DNA of 64,000 nucleotides from Rhizobiaceae bacterium (GTDB lineage Bacteria > Pseudomonadota > Alphaproteobacteria > Rhizobiales > Rhizobiaceae), in contig JARGOX010000017.1 of the NCBI GenBank assembly GCA_029233925.1, positions 84,243-148,242 of the forward strand. The letters run 5' to 3'. Every line of letters begins with the position of its first letter. Within the stretch, counting starts at the first letter, position 1. The translations under genes and the position numbers were made by a program. Below the pieces are notes generated by a model, which had not been told where the DNA came from, did not search any database, and saw nothing but the letters and a program-made list of their open reading frames with translations. Below are positions 53,336 to 62,047 of the stretch, one piece after another.

Positions 53336-53647
53336 ATGCCGTGGATCAGCGCCTGTGAGGCGGATGAAATCGATGCTGAAGATGTCATGCGGTTTGACCA
53401 TGACGGGCACACCTATGCGCTCTATCGCAGCCCGGATGACAAATATTACGCAACGGACGGGTTGTGCACCCATGAGCAGGTGCATCTATGTGATGGTCTG
53501 GTGATGGACAACATCATCGAATGCCCCAAACACAATGGTCGTTTTGACTATACGACGGGTGCGCCCAAGGGCGCTCCCGTCTGCGTCGCACTCAAGACCT
53601 ACAATGTGAAGGTTGAAGCCGGTATGGTGATGATCGAGATCGTCTGA
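53336..53647 (+). CDS. MocE-like Rieske [2Fe-2S] ferredoxin
   Basis: ATG 53336 (GAAGGAGAGACCC upstream) gives 103 residues. The Rieske ligands are CTHEQVHLCDG and CPKHNGRFD (CxH...CxxH), with the short length of a soluble electron carrier. It should carry electrons from the following ferredoxin reductase to the membrane di-iron enzyme, as MocE does in rhizopine catabolism. Stop and next start overlap by one base. Confidence 0.92.
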   Translation: MPWISACEADEIDAEDVMRFDHDGHTYALYRSPDDKYYATDGLCTHEQVHLCDGLVMDNIIECPKHNGRFDYTTGAPKGAPVCVALKTYNVKVEAGMVMIEIV

Positions 53648-54891
53648 TGACACAACCGCATGGCATGGTCATTATCGGAGGAGGCATTGCCGCCTCGCGT
53701 GCAGCCAATGCGCTGCGCGACGAGGGCTGGAATGGGTCCATCACAATGGTCAGCGATGAGCCACATGTGCCCTATGACCGTCCGCCCCTGTCCAAAACTT
53801 TCGTGACCGATGCGCCGTCACCCGCGCCCTATCTGGCGGACATCGCCGCTCTTGCCGCCATTGGTGTTGATTTTATCAGTTCCAATGCTGCGACACGGAT
53901 TGACCCGCAGGCATCGACAGTTCGGCTGAGGGACGGGCAGTCCCTGACCTATGAAAAGTTGCTGATTGCAACCGGCGCGCAGCCGCGACGTCTGACCTTG
54001 CCGGGATCGGAAAGTGCCCGTGTCCATTATCTGCGCACGATTGAAGATTCTCTTGCCATTGCGGAGCAGCTGAAACCCGGCGCACATATGATCGTCATAG
54101 GCGGCGGATTTATCGGTCTGGAAATCGCCTGCAGCGCCCGAAAACTTGGTGCGCGCGTCACCGTAATCGAGGGGTTGCCGCGCATCCTGTCGCGCGGCGT
54201 ACCGCAGGAAATTGCAGAAGTTGTTGCCAGCCGTCACCGCCAGGAGGGGGTGGCGCTTCATTGCAACGCAAAGATCACCCATCTTGTTGAGAGTGATGAC
54301 GCGATCGGCGTGACACTGGCCGATGGGCAGACGATCACGGGTGATCTGGTCGTCGCGGGCATTGGCGCGCAGCCGGCGACGGATCTGGCTTCAAAGGCAG
54401 GTCTTGCGATTGAAAACGGCATTCGCGTGGACAGCTATCTACAGACCAGTGATCCCGATATTTTTGCAGCCGGAGACTGTGTGTCCTTTCCGCTTGCCGC
54501 CTATGAAAATACCAGAGTGCGGCTTGAATCCTGGCGCAATGCGCAGGACCAGGGCGTGGTCGCGGCGGCCAATATGTTGGGCAAGCAACAGGCCTATGAG
54601 GCGATCCCGTGGTTCTGGTCGGATCAATATGATTTGTCACTCCAGATCGTGGGGCTGCGCGGCGCACAGGACCGTTCCATCCGACGTGATCTTGGTGATG
54701 ATGCCTTCATCCTGTTTCATCTGGATCCAGCGGGGCGCTTGACGGGCGCCAGCGGCATCGGTGTCGGCAATGCCGTTGCGCGCGACATCCGCCTCACGGA
54801 AATGCTGATCGCCAAAGGTGTCATGCCACAGGATGATGTGCTCGCTGATGGCAAGGCATCGCTCAAGGCTTTGTTGCGGCAACCGGGATAG
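53647..54891 (+). CDS. MocF-like ferredoxin reductase (FAD, pyridine-nucleotide family)
   Basis: The 414-residue protein has an N-terminal FAD motif (VIIGGGIAASRAANALRDEG), a second Rossmann motif for NAD(P)H (VIGGGFIGLEIACSARKLGA), the FAD-contact VAAGDCV-type FAAGDCVSF, and a C-terminal reductase domain. It has no redox-active Cys pair, so it is an oxygenase-coupled ferredoxin reductase. It is the last gene of the collinear operon starting at 42435. Confidence 0.92.
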   Translation: MTQPHGMVIIGGGIAASRAANALRDEGWNGSITMVSDEPHVPYDRPPLSKTFVTDAPSPAPYLADIAALAAIGVDFISSNAATRIDPQASTVRLRDGQSLTYEKLLIATGAQPRRLTLPGSESARVHYLRTIEDSLAIAEQLKPGAHMIVIGGGFIGLEIACSARKLGARVTVIEGLPRILSRGVPQEIAEVVASRHRQEGVALHCNAKITHLVESDDAIGVTLADGQTITGDLVVAGIGAQPATDLASKAGLAIENGIRVDSYLQTSDPDIFAAGDCVSFPLAAYENTRVRLESWRNAQDQGVVAAANMLGKQQAYEAIPWFWSDQYDLSLQIVGLRGAQDRSIRRDLGDDAFILFHLDPAGRLTGASGIGVGNAVARDIRLTEMLIAKGVMPQDDVLADGKASLKALLRQPG

Positions 54892-54926
54892 CGTCTATAT
54901 TCAATGCTTCGCGGAAGAATGGTTCA

Positions 54927-55907
54927 TCACGGCGCTGTTGCGACAGTCTGTGCGGGGGCGATTCCGCCAGCGAGAATATCGCGGACCATCGTGTAGGAGA
55001 CGCGGGCATTGGAGATGGCCCGATAGAAATTGATCAGCTGGTCGGAAGGGTCGGACAGCTTCTGAAAACCCGTGATGAATACGAGAAGCGTACCCACATC
55101 AGTTTGGCCATGGATGACCAGATATCCTCCGACCATCAAGACGATAATGGGGCCCAGGGCATTGAGGAAGTTTCCGAGGAATGTCAGGAAGTATTTGTGG
55201 CGATAGATACGCATTCGGGTTGTGAACAGTTTTTCGATCAATTTGTGCGACCTGCTGAAATGGCTTGTAGGGTCCTGTTCATCGGCATGAACATGATGGA
55301 TGATTTCGTGATTCAGCTTGCGCACCAGTCCGGTTCTTCTGCGGGCAAGCAAATTGATCGTACGTTGTACCTTGGGAACCAATATCATTTGCGGCAGATA
55401 GACGATCAGGGCGAGACCGGCGATCAGCGGCTGTACCCAGATCAGATAGGTGACAACCCAGATCATCGTGCCGGCCTGAAGCAGCGGCAGCGCAAGGCTG
55501 TCGCTTGCAAACCCTCCGATATCTTCGGCTTCCGCGGCCACGATTGATGCTGCTGTGGCATCATCAAACCCATCGGGCAAAGCGTCTTCCCTTGCCCAGA
55601 CGTGTTTTTGCTCTTCCACAAGGATGCGATTGCGAAGATCGCGCGTCACCTCCTCCAGCACCAGTCCCTTTGTCAGGTTCAGCACATATTTGAGACCGCC
55701 TTGTATCAAGATAACCAGGAGGTAGGCCGCACCAAGCATGTAAAGAAGCTTCAGATCCGGTTTGCCGATTGCCTGATCAACAACACGGCGCTGGATTTCC
55801 AGAGGAATGATTGAGAGCGGTACGATCGCAGCCGTCAGAAAACAAATCCGTATCTGGTTCTTGCGGCTGGTCATCCAGATATAGGCGTATATCGATTCTG
55901 AGATCAT
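54927..55907 (-). CDS. ABC transporter transmembrane half without ATPase domain
   Basis: From ATG 55907 (MISESIYAYIWM) the protein has 326 residues and matches the type 1 exporter membrane domain: six hydrophobic segments, intracellular coupling-loop residues (RDLRNRILVEEQKHVWARED) and QLINFYRAISNARVSYTMVR just where the linker to the ATPase normally begins. It ends there after a Gln/Thr/Ala tail, with no nucleotide-binding domain, and the downstream DNA is the convergent reductase gene. It may be a truncated gene or rely on a separate ATPase not in this window. Confidence 0.8.
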   Translation of the reverse strand: MISESIYAYIWMTSRKNQIRICFLTAAIVPLSIIPLEIQRRVVDQAIGKPDLKLLYMLGAAYLLVILIQGGLKYVLNLTKGLVLEEVTRDLRNRILVEEQKHVWAREDALPDGFDDATAASIVAAEAEDIGGFASDSLALPLLQAGTMIWVVTYLIWVQPLIAGLALIVYLPQMILVPKVQRTINLLARRRTGLVRKLNHEIIHHVHADEQDPTSHFSRSHKLIEKLFTTRMRIYRHKYFLTFLGNFLNALGPIIVLMVGGYLVIHGQTDVGTLLVFITGFQKLSDPSDQLINFYRAISNARVSYTMVRDILAGGIAPAQTVATAP

Positions 55908-56029
55908 GGGTGGCCTGCGCATTGCGTTGCAATGACATTTCATCCTTTGGGAGAATTATGCAATCGCCTAAAACATGGATTTGCGGACAAATAGCGCCGC
56001 CATCATCGATCTTTGGTAATCTGCTTCGG

Positions 56030-56983
56030 TCATCTGGATATGTTGTTCATGATCTGCGGGGTCATGGAATATCCTGGATCCACAATGAACCGGCCAAAAT
56101 TCTCGCAAAGCGCGTCGACGGCCAATTTCACCCGGGGATTGCGGTGTCGTGCCTGCGGATAGAGAACCCAGATGTTCAGTTCTTCTGATTCATGATCGGG
56201 TAGCACCGGAACCAGGGCGCCTTGCTCCACCTCGTAACGCACAAAGAAATCCGGCAGGTAGCCGACGGCTTCACCGGCGACGACATAATATTTTGCCATC
56301 CAGTAGTCGTCGACATCAAAGCGGAACCGGGCCTCGGCTGATACGGCTTCACCACTTCGGTTCAACTGCCAGGTTTCGGGAATGCCGGTGCGATTGTAGC
56401 GGACACCGGTCAATCCGCTCAGATCATCCACGTGGCGCGGGGTGCCATTGACCCGCAGGAATTTCGGGCTGGCATAGAGCCGATAGACGACGGACCCCAG
56501 TTTGCGGCAAAGCAGGTCAGAATCCGGCGGCTGTCCAACACAGACAAAACAATCAAAATCGTGTTGACCGGTCAGCAATGTTTCCTGGGGGTAGACGCGC
56601 GTCTCAAACAGCATATCGGGATGTTTGCGCGACAGGAACAGGGTCGCAACGCCCAAAATGAGTGTTCCAAATTCGGTGCCGCCGGCAAGACGCACCCGGC
56701 CTGCATAGGACGAATGAGCATTCATTGCCGCACTGGTGGCAGTCTCACACATGTCCAGGATTTTCTGCGAATATTCCAGATAGGCTTTGCCGGCATCTGT
56801 CAGAGCCAAACCGCGTGCCGAGCGAATGAATAATTCCACGCCAAGCGTATCTTCCAGACGTCTGAGGGCATGGCTGAGTGTGGATTTGGAAATATGCGAT
56901 TCCACCGCCGCCTGGGTGAGGCTTCCCGTCCGGGCGATTTGCACGAAGCAGTAAATGTCTTTGGTTTCGGCCAATTCAGCCAT
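56030..56983 (-). CDS. LysR-family transcriptional regulator
   Basis: The 317-residue protein has an N-terminal LysR helix-turn-helix (GSLTQAAVESHISKSTLSHA, then LRRLEDTLGVELFIRSARG) and a C-terminal LysR substrate-binding domain. It faces away from the nucleoside operon across a 357-base gap, so it could regulate that operon or the ABC transmembrane gene downstream. Target and effector are unknown. Confidence 0.92.
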   Translation of the reverse strand: MAELAETKDIYCFVQIARTGSLTQAAVESHISKSTLSHALRRLEDTLGVELFIRSARGLALTDAGKAYLEYSQKILDMCETATSAAMNAHSSYAGRVRLAGGTEFGTLILGVATLFLSRKHPDMLFETRVYPQETLLTGQHDFDCFVCVGQPPDSDLLCRKLGSVVYRLYASPKFLRVNGTPRHVDDLSGLTGVRYNRTGIPETWQLNRSGEAVSAEARFRFDVDDYWMAKYYVVAGEAVGYLPDFFVRYEVEQGALVPVLPDHESEELNIWVLYPQARHRNPRVKLAVDALCENFGRFIVDPGYSMTPQIMNNISR

Positions 56984-57340
56984 GCGTCGGGCTTCCCTGT
57001 CTATATGTCATGCGTCCGATCCTACCAGCTGAGGCGTTATCCACCTGATTTCGGCTCGGTCGCCACCTGGTGGCATCATCCAATATATTGGACGCATCTC
57101 TCCGAATTCGGAACAGTCTTTTTTGGATTATTCACATTAACCTGTTGATATAAAATAATTAAATTGTTTTCAGTCAATTCACCTGTTTTGCGTCTCGGTC
57201 ATTGATGATGAAGCAGGGCTGAAACATACTTCATCGACCGACGCATTTCATTCGCCGCGACCAGCGATCACTTTGCCCTCGCCGGGAACGGGTTCCTTGT
57301 TCGCGAAGAATGGCCATGACAAGCAAATAGGGTGCACTGA
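56984..57340. other. Divergent intergenic region, no gene seen
   Basis: 357 bases between the LysR gene and the nucleoside operon. An AT-rich stretch near 57130-57180 (TTCACATTAACCTGTTGATA then TAAAATAATTAAATTG) may hold a promoter and regulator site. No RNA gene was recognised. Confidence 0.5.
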
Positions 57341-58117
57341 ATGTCAATCACGAACAAGAGCGAACTGACGCTCGGCATTGCAAAGCAGTATCATATCGAT
57401 CTTTCGAAAGATGATGTCGGTGGCTATGCCTTGCTGCCTGGCGATCCGGCGCGCAGCGATATCGTCGCCAAATATCTTGATGACGCGGTTCTGGTCGGCC
57501 ACAAGCGCGAACACAAAAGTTTTTCCGGATTTTACAAGGGCATCAAGGTTACCGTGTGCTCCACCGGCATGGGGTGTCCTTCGGCGGCCATTGCCATGGA
57601 AGAACTGGCCAATATCGGTGTGCACACATTCATTCGCATCGGATCCAGCGCCGCCCTCAAGCCGGATATCAAAATTGGCGATCTGGTCATCAATACGGCG
57701 TCCATGAAAAACGAAGGCACGTCGAAATTCTATGTCCCGGACAATTTCCCCGCCGTAGCGGATCTGGAGGTGACCCATGCGCTGATCCAGACCGCCAGGG
57801 AAATGCTGGCCGACACCGACATTGGCGTTCACTGGGGTATCGGTGCGACCGATGACGCGTTCTATGGCGAAACGCCGGAGTGGTTTGATCATCTGGTCAA
57901 ACTGGGTGTGATGAATGTCGAGATGGAGGCCTCGGCACTCTACACGATCGGCCACAAGCGCAACCTGCGTGCGGCCTGTATTTGCGCCGCTTCGATGAAC
58001 CATGTGAACCAGGAGTTCATCGAAGGCGAGAACGTCAGACTGAAGCAGGGCTGGGAGGAAGAAATCAAGGTGGTTCTGGAAACCATCTATCGCCTTGAGC
58101 AGCAGGCGAAAAACTGA
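57341..58117 (+). CDS. Nucleoside phosphorylase (uridine phosphorylase-like, PNP/UDP family 1)
   Basis: The 258-residue protein has the family 1 phosphorylase signatures: GDPARSDIVA (phosphate loop), STGMGCPSAAIAMEELANIG, RIGSSAALKP and the NVEMEASALYTIG motif that binds ribose. It splits a nucleoside with phosphate into base and ribose 1-phosphate. Uridine is the most likely substrate, but purine nucleosides cannot be excluded. It leads the six-gene nucleoside operon. Confidence 0.92.
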   Translation: MSITNKSELTLGIAKQYHIDLSKDDVGGYALLPGDPARSDIVAKYLDDAVLVGHKREHKSFSGFYKGIKVTVCSTGMGCPSAAIAMEELANIGVHTFIRIGSSAALKPDIKIGDLVINTASMKNEGTSKFYVPDNFPAVADLEVTHALIQTAREMLADTDIGVHWGIGATDDAFYGETPEWFDHLVKLGVMNVEMEASALYTIGHKRNLRAACICAASMNHVNQEFIEGENVRLKQGWEEEIKVVLETIYRLEQQAKN

Positions 58118-58143
58118 GCAGAGAGCAGCAGGCGCAACACTGA
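58097..58143 (+). repeat. Tandem-like duplication of the phosphorylase 3' end
   Basis: The last 21 bases of the phosphorylase gene, including its TGA (58097-58117, GAGCAGCAGGCG...), recur at 58123-58143 with two mismatches, 26 bases downstream. A local duplication has therefore copied the stop region into the intergenic spacer. Confidence 0.8.
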
Positions 58144-58208
58144 ACAAACGGGCGGCAGGTCTGCCTTCCGCCGAACCGAGTATCAGGACAGAAACAAACA
58201 GGGAGCAT

Positions 58209-59318
58209 ATGATGAGATTCAACCGAAGAGTATTTTCCACCATGGTATTGGCTGGACTATCGGGCGGCCTTTTGGCTGCGACATTGCCCAGTGCGGCGCA
58301 GGCAGCCGATGCCAAGCGTGCCATATTCCTGGCCAATGGCACTTTGGGCGACAAATCGTTTTTCGATTCTGCCGCAAGGGGGATGCAGGACGCCAAGGCG
58401 AAATACGGTGATGATCTGGAAATCCGTATCGTTGAAATGGGCGTAGACAAGAGCAAATGGCGCTCGTTTTTGCAGGATGCTTCTGAAGAGGACTACGACC
58501 TTGTCTTCACGATCACATTCGAAATCGGCGAGTTGTTGGCAGAAATTGCGCAGGAATATCCCAATCAGAACTATGTGCTGATTGACGGGTTTCTGCCGGA
58601 AGGTGCCGGTGATCTGCAAAATATCTATTCGGTTGTCTACAAGGCCAATGAAGCATCCTATTTGGCCGGTGTCATGGCCGCCGGCATGCTGGCTGAAGGG
58701 ACCAATGTCAAAGGCACGCATCTGGGCATGCTGGGGGCATTCGATATTCCCGTCATCAATGATTTTTTCCTTGGCTATGTCACCGGTGCCCAATCGGTAA
58801 AACCGGACGTGAAGGTTGCCGTGAGTTTTGCCGGCTCCTTTGAAGATGCGGCGCGCGGCAAGGAATTGTCGCTGGCTCAATATCGAACGGGGACAGCCAT
58901 CGGTTTCAATGTGGCGGGACTGACCGGTCTTGGCCAGTTGGACGCCGCCAAGGAAACCGGGCAATGGGCCATCGGGGTGAATTCGGACCAGGAGCTCATT
59001 TTCCGGGAAAGCGATCCGGCACTGGCTGATCGCGTGGTGACCTCGGTGATGAAGAATATCGACGTCACGGTTGCACGCACCATCGACCTGTTGTTCGACG
59101 ATGCTGTACCACTTGGCCAGTTCGAGGCACTGGGACTGAAGGAAGGCGGCGTTGGCATTGTCAAGGACGGGGTCATGGCCAGCGTGGTGTCGGATGATGT
59201 GAAGGCGAAGATCAATGCGGCGGAAGCGGCCATTATCAACGGTGACATCGTGGTTGAATCGGCATTCGGCAAGGATACCGCCGAGATCGAAGCCATTCGA
59301 ACGGCTGTACGACCCTAG
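58209..59318 (+). CDS. BMP-family ABC transporter substrate-binding protein
   Basis: ATG 58209 (CAGGGAGCAT upstream) gives 369 residues with a signal peptide (MMRFNRRVFSTMVLAGLSGG...AQAAD). The mature sequence fits the BMP/PnrA family that binds nucleosides: ANGTLGDKSFFDSAARGMQD, NYVLIDGFLP, ASYLAGVMAAGMLAEG and IGVNSDQELIF. The context of phosphorylase, nucleoside hydrolase and permeases confirms nucleoside uptake. An 8-bp hairpin follows. Confidence 0.93.
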   Translation: MMRFNRRVFSTMVLAGLSGGLLAATLPSAAQAADAKRAIFLANGTLGDKSFFDSAARGMQDAKAKYGDDLEIRIVEMGVDKSKWRSFLQDASEEDYDLVFTITFEIGELLAEIAQEYPNQNYVLIDGFLPEGAGDLQNIYSVVYKANEASYLAGVMAAGMLAEGTNVKGTHLGMLGAFDIPVINDFFLGYVTGAQSVKPDVKVAVSFAGSFEDAARGKELSLAQYRTGTAIGFNVAGLTGLGQLDAAKETGQWAIGVNSDQELIFRESDPALADRVVTSVMKNIDVTVARTIDLLFDDAVPLGQFEALGLKEGGVGIVKDGVMASVVSDDVKAKINAAEAAIINGDIVVESAFGKDTAEIEAIRTAVRP

Positions 59319-59348
59319 AAATGAACCCGGGCGAAATATCGGGCTTGT

Positions 59349-59367
59349 CCCGGCGCATTGCGCCGGG
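59349..59367 (+). terminator. 8-bp GC hairpin after the BMP binding-protein gene
   Basis: CCCGGCGC (59349-59356) pairs with GCGCCGGG (59360-59367) around ATT, followed by GCATTTT. It lies 30 bases after the binding-protein stop and before the ATPase gene, the third such element in this window. Partial termination or mRNA stabilisation is likely. Confidence 0.7.
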
Positions 59368-59450
59368 GCATTTTAAACCGGAATTTTCCGCGTGGGCATT
59401 CAGTGCGTCTTGGCCCCTGAAGCGCGGCCATGTCGAAGGCAGGTATGCAG

Positions 59451-60995
59451 ATGACAGGAGATGAAACCGCGCCACAAAAGGCATTGGTGGAATTCCGGGA
59501 GATTGGCAAGACCTATCCAAATGGCACCGTTGCCCTTCGAAATGTGAGTTTCCAGGTCATCGAGGGAGATATTCTTGCTGTCTGCGGTGAGAATGGTGCT
59601 GGAAAATCCACCCTGATGAAAATTCTGGCTGGTATCGAGCAGCCGACACAGGGCACAATCCATTATGAGGGACGCCAAAAGCGCATTGCCGATCCCAATG
59701 TCGCCGGAGACATGGGTATCGGCATGGTGCATCAGCATTTTTCGCTGATCCGGTCCTTGAGCGTTGCGGAAAATCTGGCGCTTGGACAGGAGCCGAGGCG
59801 CGGCTTGCTGATTGACAGGCGCGCGGCAGCCGACCGGGTCCGGGAACTGGCGCAAAAATTCTCTCTGGACGTTGACCCGGAGACCAAAGTGGGTTCGCTT
59901 TCCGTCGCGGCGCAGCAGAAAGTGGAAATTCTGAAGGCACTTTCGCGCAACACGCGGCTGTTGATCCTGGATGAACCATCGGCTGTGCTGACACCTCAGG
60001 AGACGCAGGAGCTGTTTGAACAGCTGCGCTCTTTGCGGGCGCGTGGCGTGACCATCATTTTCATATCGCACAAGCTGCACGAGGTGCGTGCTCTCGCTAA
60101 TCGGATCACGGTGATCCGTTCGGGCGAAGTGGTCGAGGATGGTGTACTTTCGGAAATGTCGGATGCGGCCATCTCCAAACTTGTCATGGGGGTCGACGTC
60201 ACAAGGGCCAGCCGGAACCAACGGGACTTGAGCGCGGCGACACCCGTCGTTGTCGTAAAGAAGGCCACTGTGGCCACGGGTGATTCCGATCGGCGCATTG
60301 ACGCGATCGATCTGACCATACGGGCTGGCGAAATTCTCGGCATTGCCGGGGTTGATGGCAGCGGCCAGGAGGGTGTGGTCGATCTGCTGTGTGGCAACGT
60401 CCAGCCCGATGAAGGCGATATCTCGTTGCTTGGCAGGCCGATGGCGCTGGCAACGACACTCGACTGGCGGCGTGCCGGCATGGCGCATCTGCCGGGAGAT
60501 CGGTTCCAGATTGGCGGCGCTCCCCATATGAGCCTTGTTGACAATGTCATGGCCGGATCTCACCGCGACAAACAATTTACCCGGGGACCGTTCCTGCGGG
60601 TTGACGCCATGGTTGCGCGCACCAATGAACTGATCAAGACATTCAATGTGCGTTGCCTTGGTCCGCGAGAACCACTGAATTCGCTGTCTGGAGGCAACGC
60701 CCAGAAACTTGTTGCGGCACGCGAATTTTCCTCGAACCCGAAGTTCCTGATCGTCAACCAGCCGACCCGTGGCATTGATGTGGCGGCAGCAGCCATGATT
60801 CATGGTGAATTGTTGCGCCTGTCGCAAAACGGCACTGCCATCTTGCTGGTCACCTCCGATCTGGATGAATTGCTGCAGCTTTCGGATCGTGTCGCCGTGA
60901 TGTTTGACGGTCGGATCGCCGTTGTTCTGGAAAATGACGGTCTAACGCCTGAGCGCCTGGGGCCCTACATGCTCGGTCTGGAGAAAGCATCATGA
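59451..60995 (+). CDS. Nucleoside ABC transporter ATP-binding protein (tandem ATPase)
   Basis: Three nearby ATGs (59430, 59445, 59451) are possible; 59451 has GAAGGCAGG at seven bases spacing. The 514-residue protein has two ATPase domains. The first has Walker A GENGAGKST, signature LSVAAQQKVEILKAL and Walker B LLILDEPSAVLTP. The second has a degenerate Walker A (GVDGSGQEGV), signature LSGGNAQKLVAAREF and Walker B FLIVNQPTRGIDV. This asymmetric tandem layout is normal for BMP-linked nucleoside importers such as NupA. Confidence 0.93.
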   Translation: MTGDETAPQKALVEFREIGKTYPNGTVALRNVSFQVIEGDILAVCGENGAGKSTLMKILAGIEQPTQGTIHYEGRQKRIADPNVAGDMGIGMVHQHFSLIRSLSVAENLALGQEPRRGLLIDRRAAADRVRELAQKFSLDVDPETKVGSLSVAAQQKVEILKALSRNTRLLILDEPSAVLTPQETQELFEQLRSLRARGVTIIFISHKLHEVRALANRITVIRSGEVVEDGVLSEMSDAAISKLVMGVDVTRASRNQRDLSAATPVVVVKKATVATGDSDRRIDAIDLTIRAGEILGIAGVDGSGQEGVVDLLCGNVQPDEGDISLLGRPMALATTLDWRRAGMAHLPGDRFQIGGAPHMSLVDNVMAGSHRDKQFTRGPFLRVDAMVARTNELIKTFNVRCLGPREPLNSLSGGNAQKLVAAREFSSNPKFLIVNQPTRGIDVAAAAMIHGELLRLSQNGTAILLVTSDLDELLQLSDRVAVMFDGRIAVVLENDGLTPERLGPYMLGLEKAS

Positions 60996-62047
60996 TCAGA
61001 TCGGCCTTTGCATCGACCGCAATCACCGTTGGCTTCTGCCTGTTTGTCCTGCTGGTCGTCCTGGTGCCAGTGGCCTTGCTCTATCCGGAACCCGGTGAGG
61101 TGCTCAGCCGCTTCCTGCTGGGCCCCTTCGAAAAAACCAGATATATGGGCAATATTGTCGAACTGGCGACCCCATCCATGCTGACAGCCCTTGCGGTTGT
61201 GCTGATGTTCCGTTGCGGTGCGTTCAATCTGGGCGTTGAAGGATCGTTCTTCCTTGGCGGCCTGACCACCGCTGCCATGGTGCTGTGGATGCCGCTTCCA
61301 CCGCTGGTGGGCATTCCACTCGCCCTGCTGGCCGGCGCAATTGTCGGCAGTCTGGTTTGCGGGATTCCGGGCATTGTGAAGGCGACGACAGGGGCATCCG
61401 AACTGGTGTCGTCCCTGATGCTCAACTACGCAGCCGTTTTCATTGGTCTATTTGTCCTCAATTATTACCTGCGCGACCCCACCGCAGCGATGCTGTCCTC
61501 CGACCGGTTCCCGGCAGAATATCGTTTTGAATCGCTGATTCCGCGTACCCGCATACACATCGGATCCATCGTCGCGGTTGTCGCCTGCATCATTGGCGCC
61601 ATTTACCTGAACCGAACGTCACAGGGCCTTGAAGTGCGGATTTCCGGCACCGGCAATGATTTTTCCAGACATCTGGGTTTGAATTCAGTTGCGCTGAATA
61701 TCAGGATCCAGGTGATCGGCGGGATGATCGCCGCCTTTGCCGGAGGCATAGAGATGCTTGGCCTCTACTCGCGGTTCACCTGGCAAAATACCACAGGGAA
61801 CGGCTGGACCGGGGTGATTGTCGCCATCATCGCGCGTGACAATCCGATCCTGATCATTCCGGCTGCGCTGTTTATCGGATACCTTCAGGTCGGCGGAGAT
61901 CTCGTTTCGCGGGCGTTCGGTGTTCCAACGGAAATCGTGTCGCTGATACAGGCGCTGGTGATGATCTGCGTCACATCCGTGGCAATTTTTCAACACCCGG
62001 CGCTGCGCAAATTTGTGCAGGGTAACAGGGGCGAGGCGGCACAATGA
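60992..62047 (+). CDS. Nucleoside ABC transporter permease 1
   Basis: The 351-residue integral membrane protein has the BPD-transp-2 pattern of BMP systems: FRCGAFNLGVEGSFFLGGLT (the NLGVEG signature), SLMLNYAAVFIGLFVLNYYL, and AGGIEMLGLYSRFTWQNTTG. It forms the channel with permease 2. The start overlaps the ATPase stop by four bases. Confidence 0.93.
   Translation: MIRSAFASTAITVGFCLFVLLVVLVPVALLYPEPGEVLSRFLLGPFEKTRYMGNIVELATPSMLTALAVVLMFRCGAFNLGVEGSFFLGGLTTAAMVLWMPLPPLVGIPLALLAGAIVGSLVCGIPGIVKATTGASELVSSLMLNYAAVFIGLFVLNYYLRDPTAAMLSSDRFPAEYRFESLIPRTRIHIGSIVAVVACIIGAIYLNRTSQGLEVRISGTGNDFSRHLGLNSVALNIRIQVIGGMIAAFAGGIEMLGLYSRFTWQNTTGNGWTGVIVAIIARDNPILIIPAALFIGYLQVGGDLVSRAFGVPTEIVSLIQALVMICVTSVAIFQHPALRKFVQGNRGEAAQ

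Noticed and set aside
59881..59960. Degenerate signature (LSVAAQQ) in the first ATPase domain of the nucleoside transporter as a novelty
   Set aside because: This variation and the degenerate second Walker A are normal in tandem ATPases of the BMP/CUT2 class.
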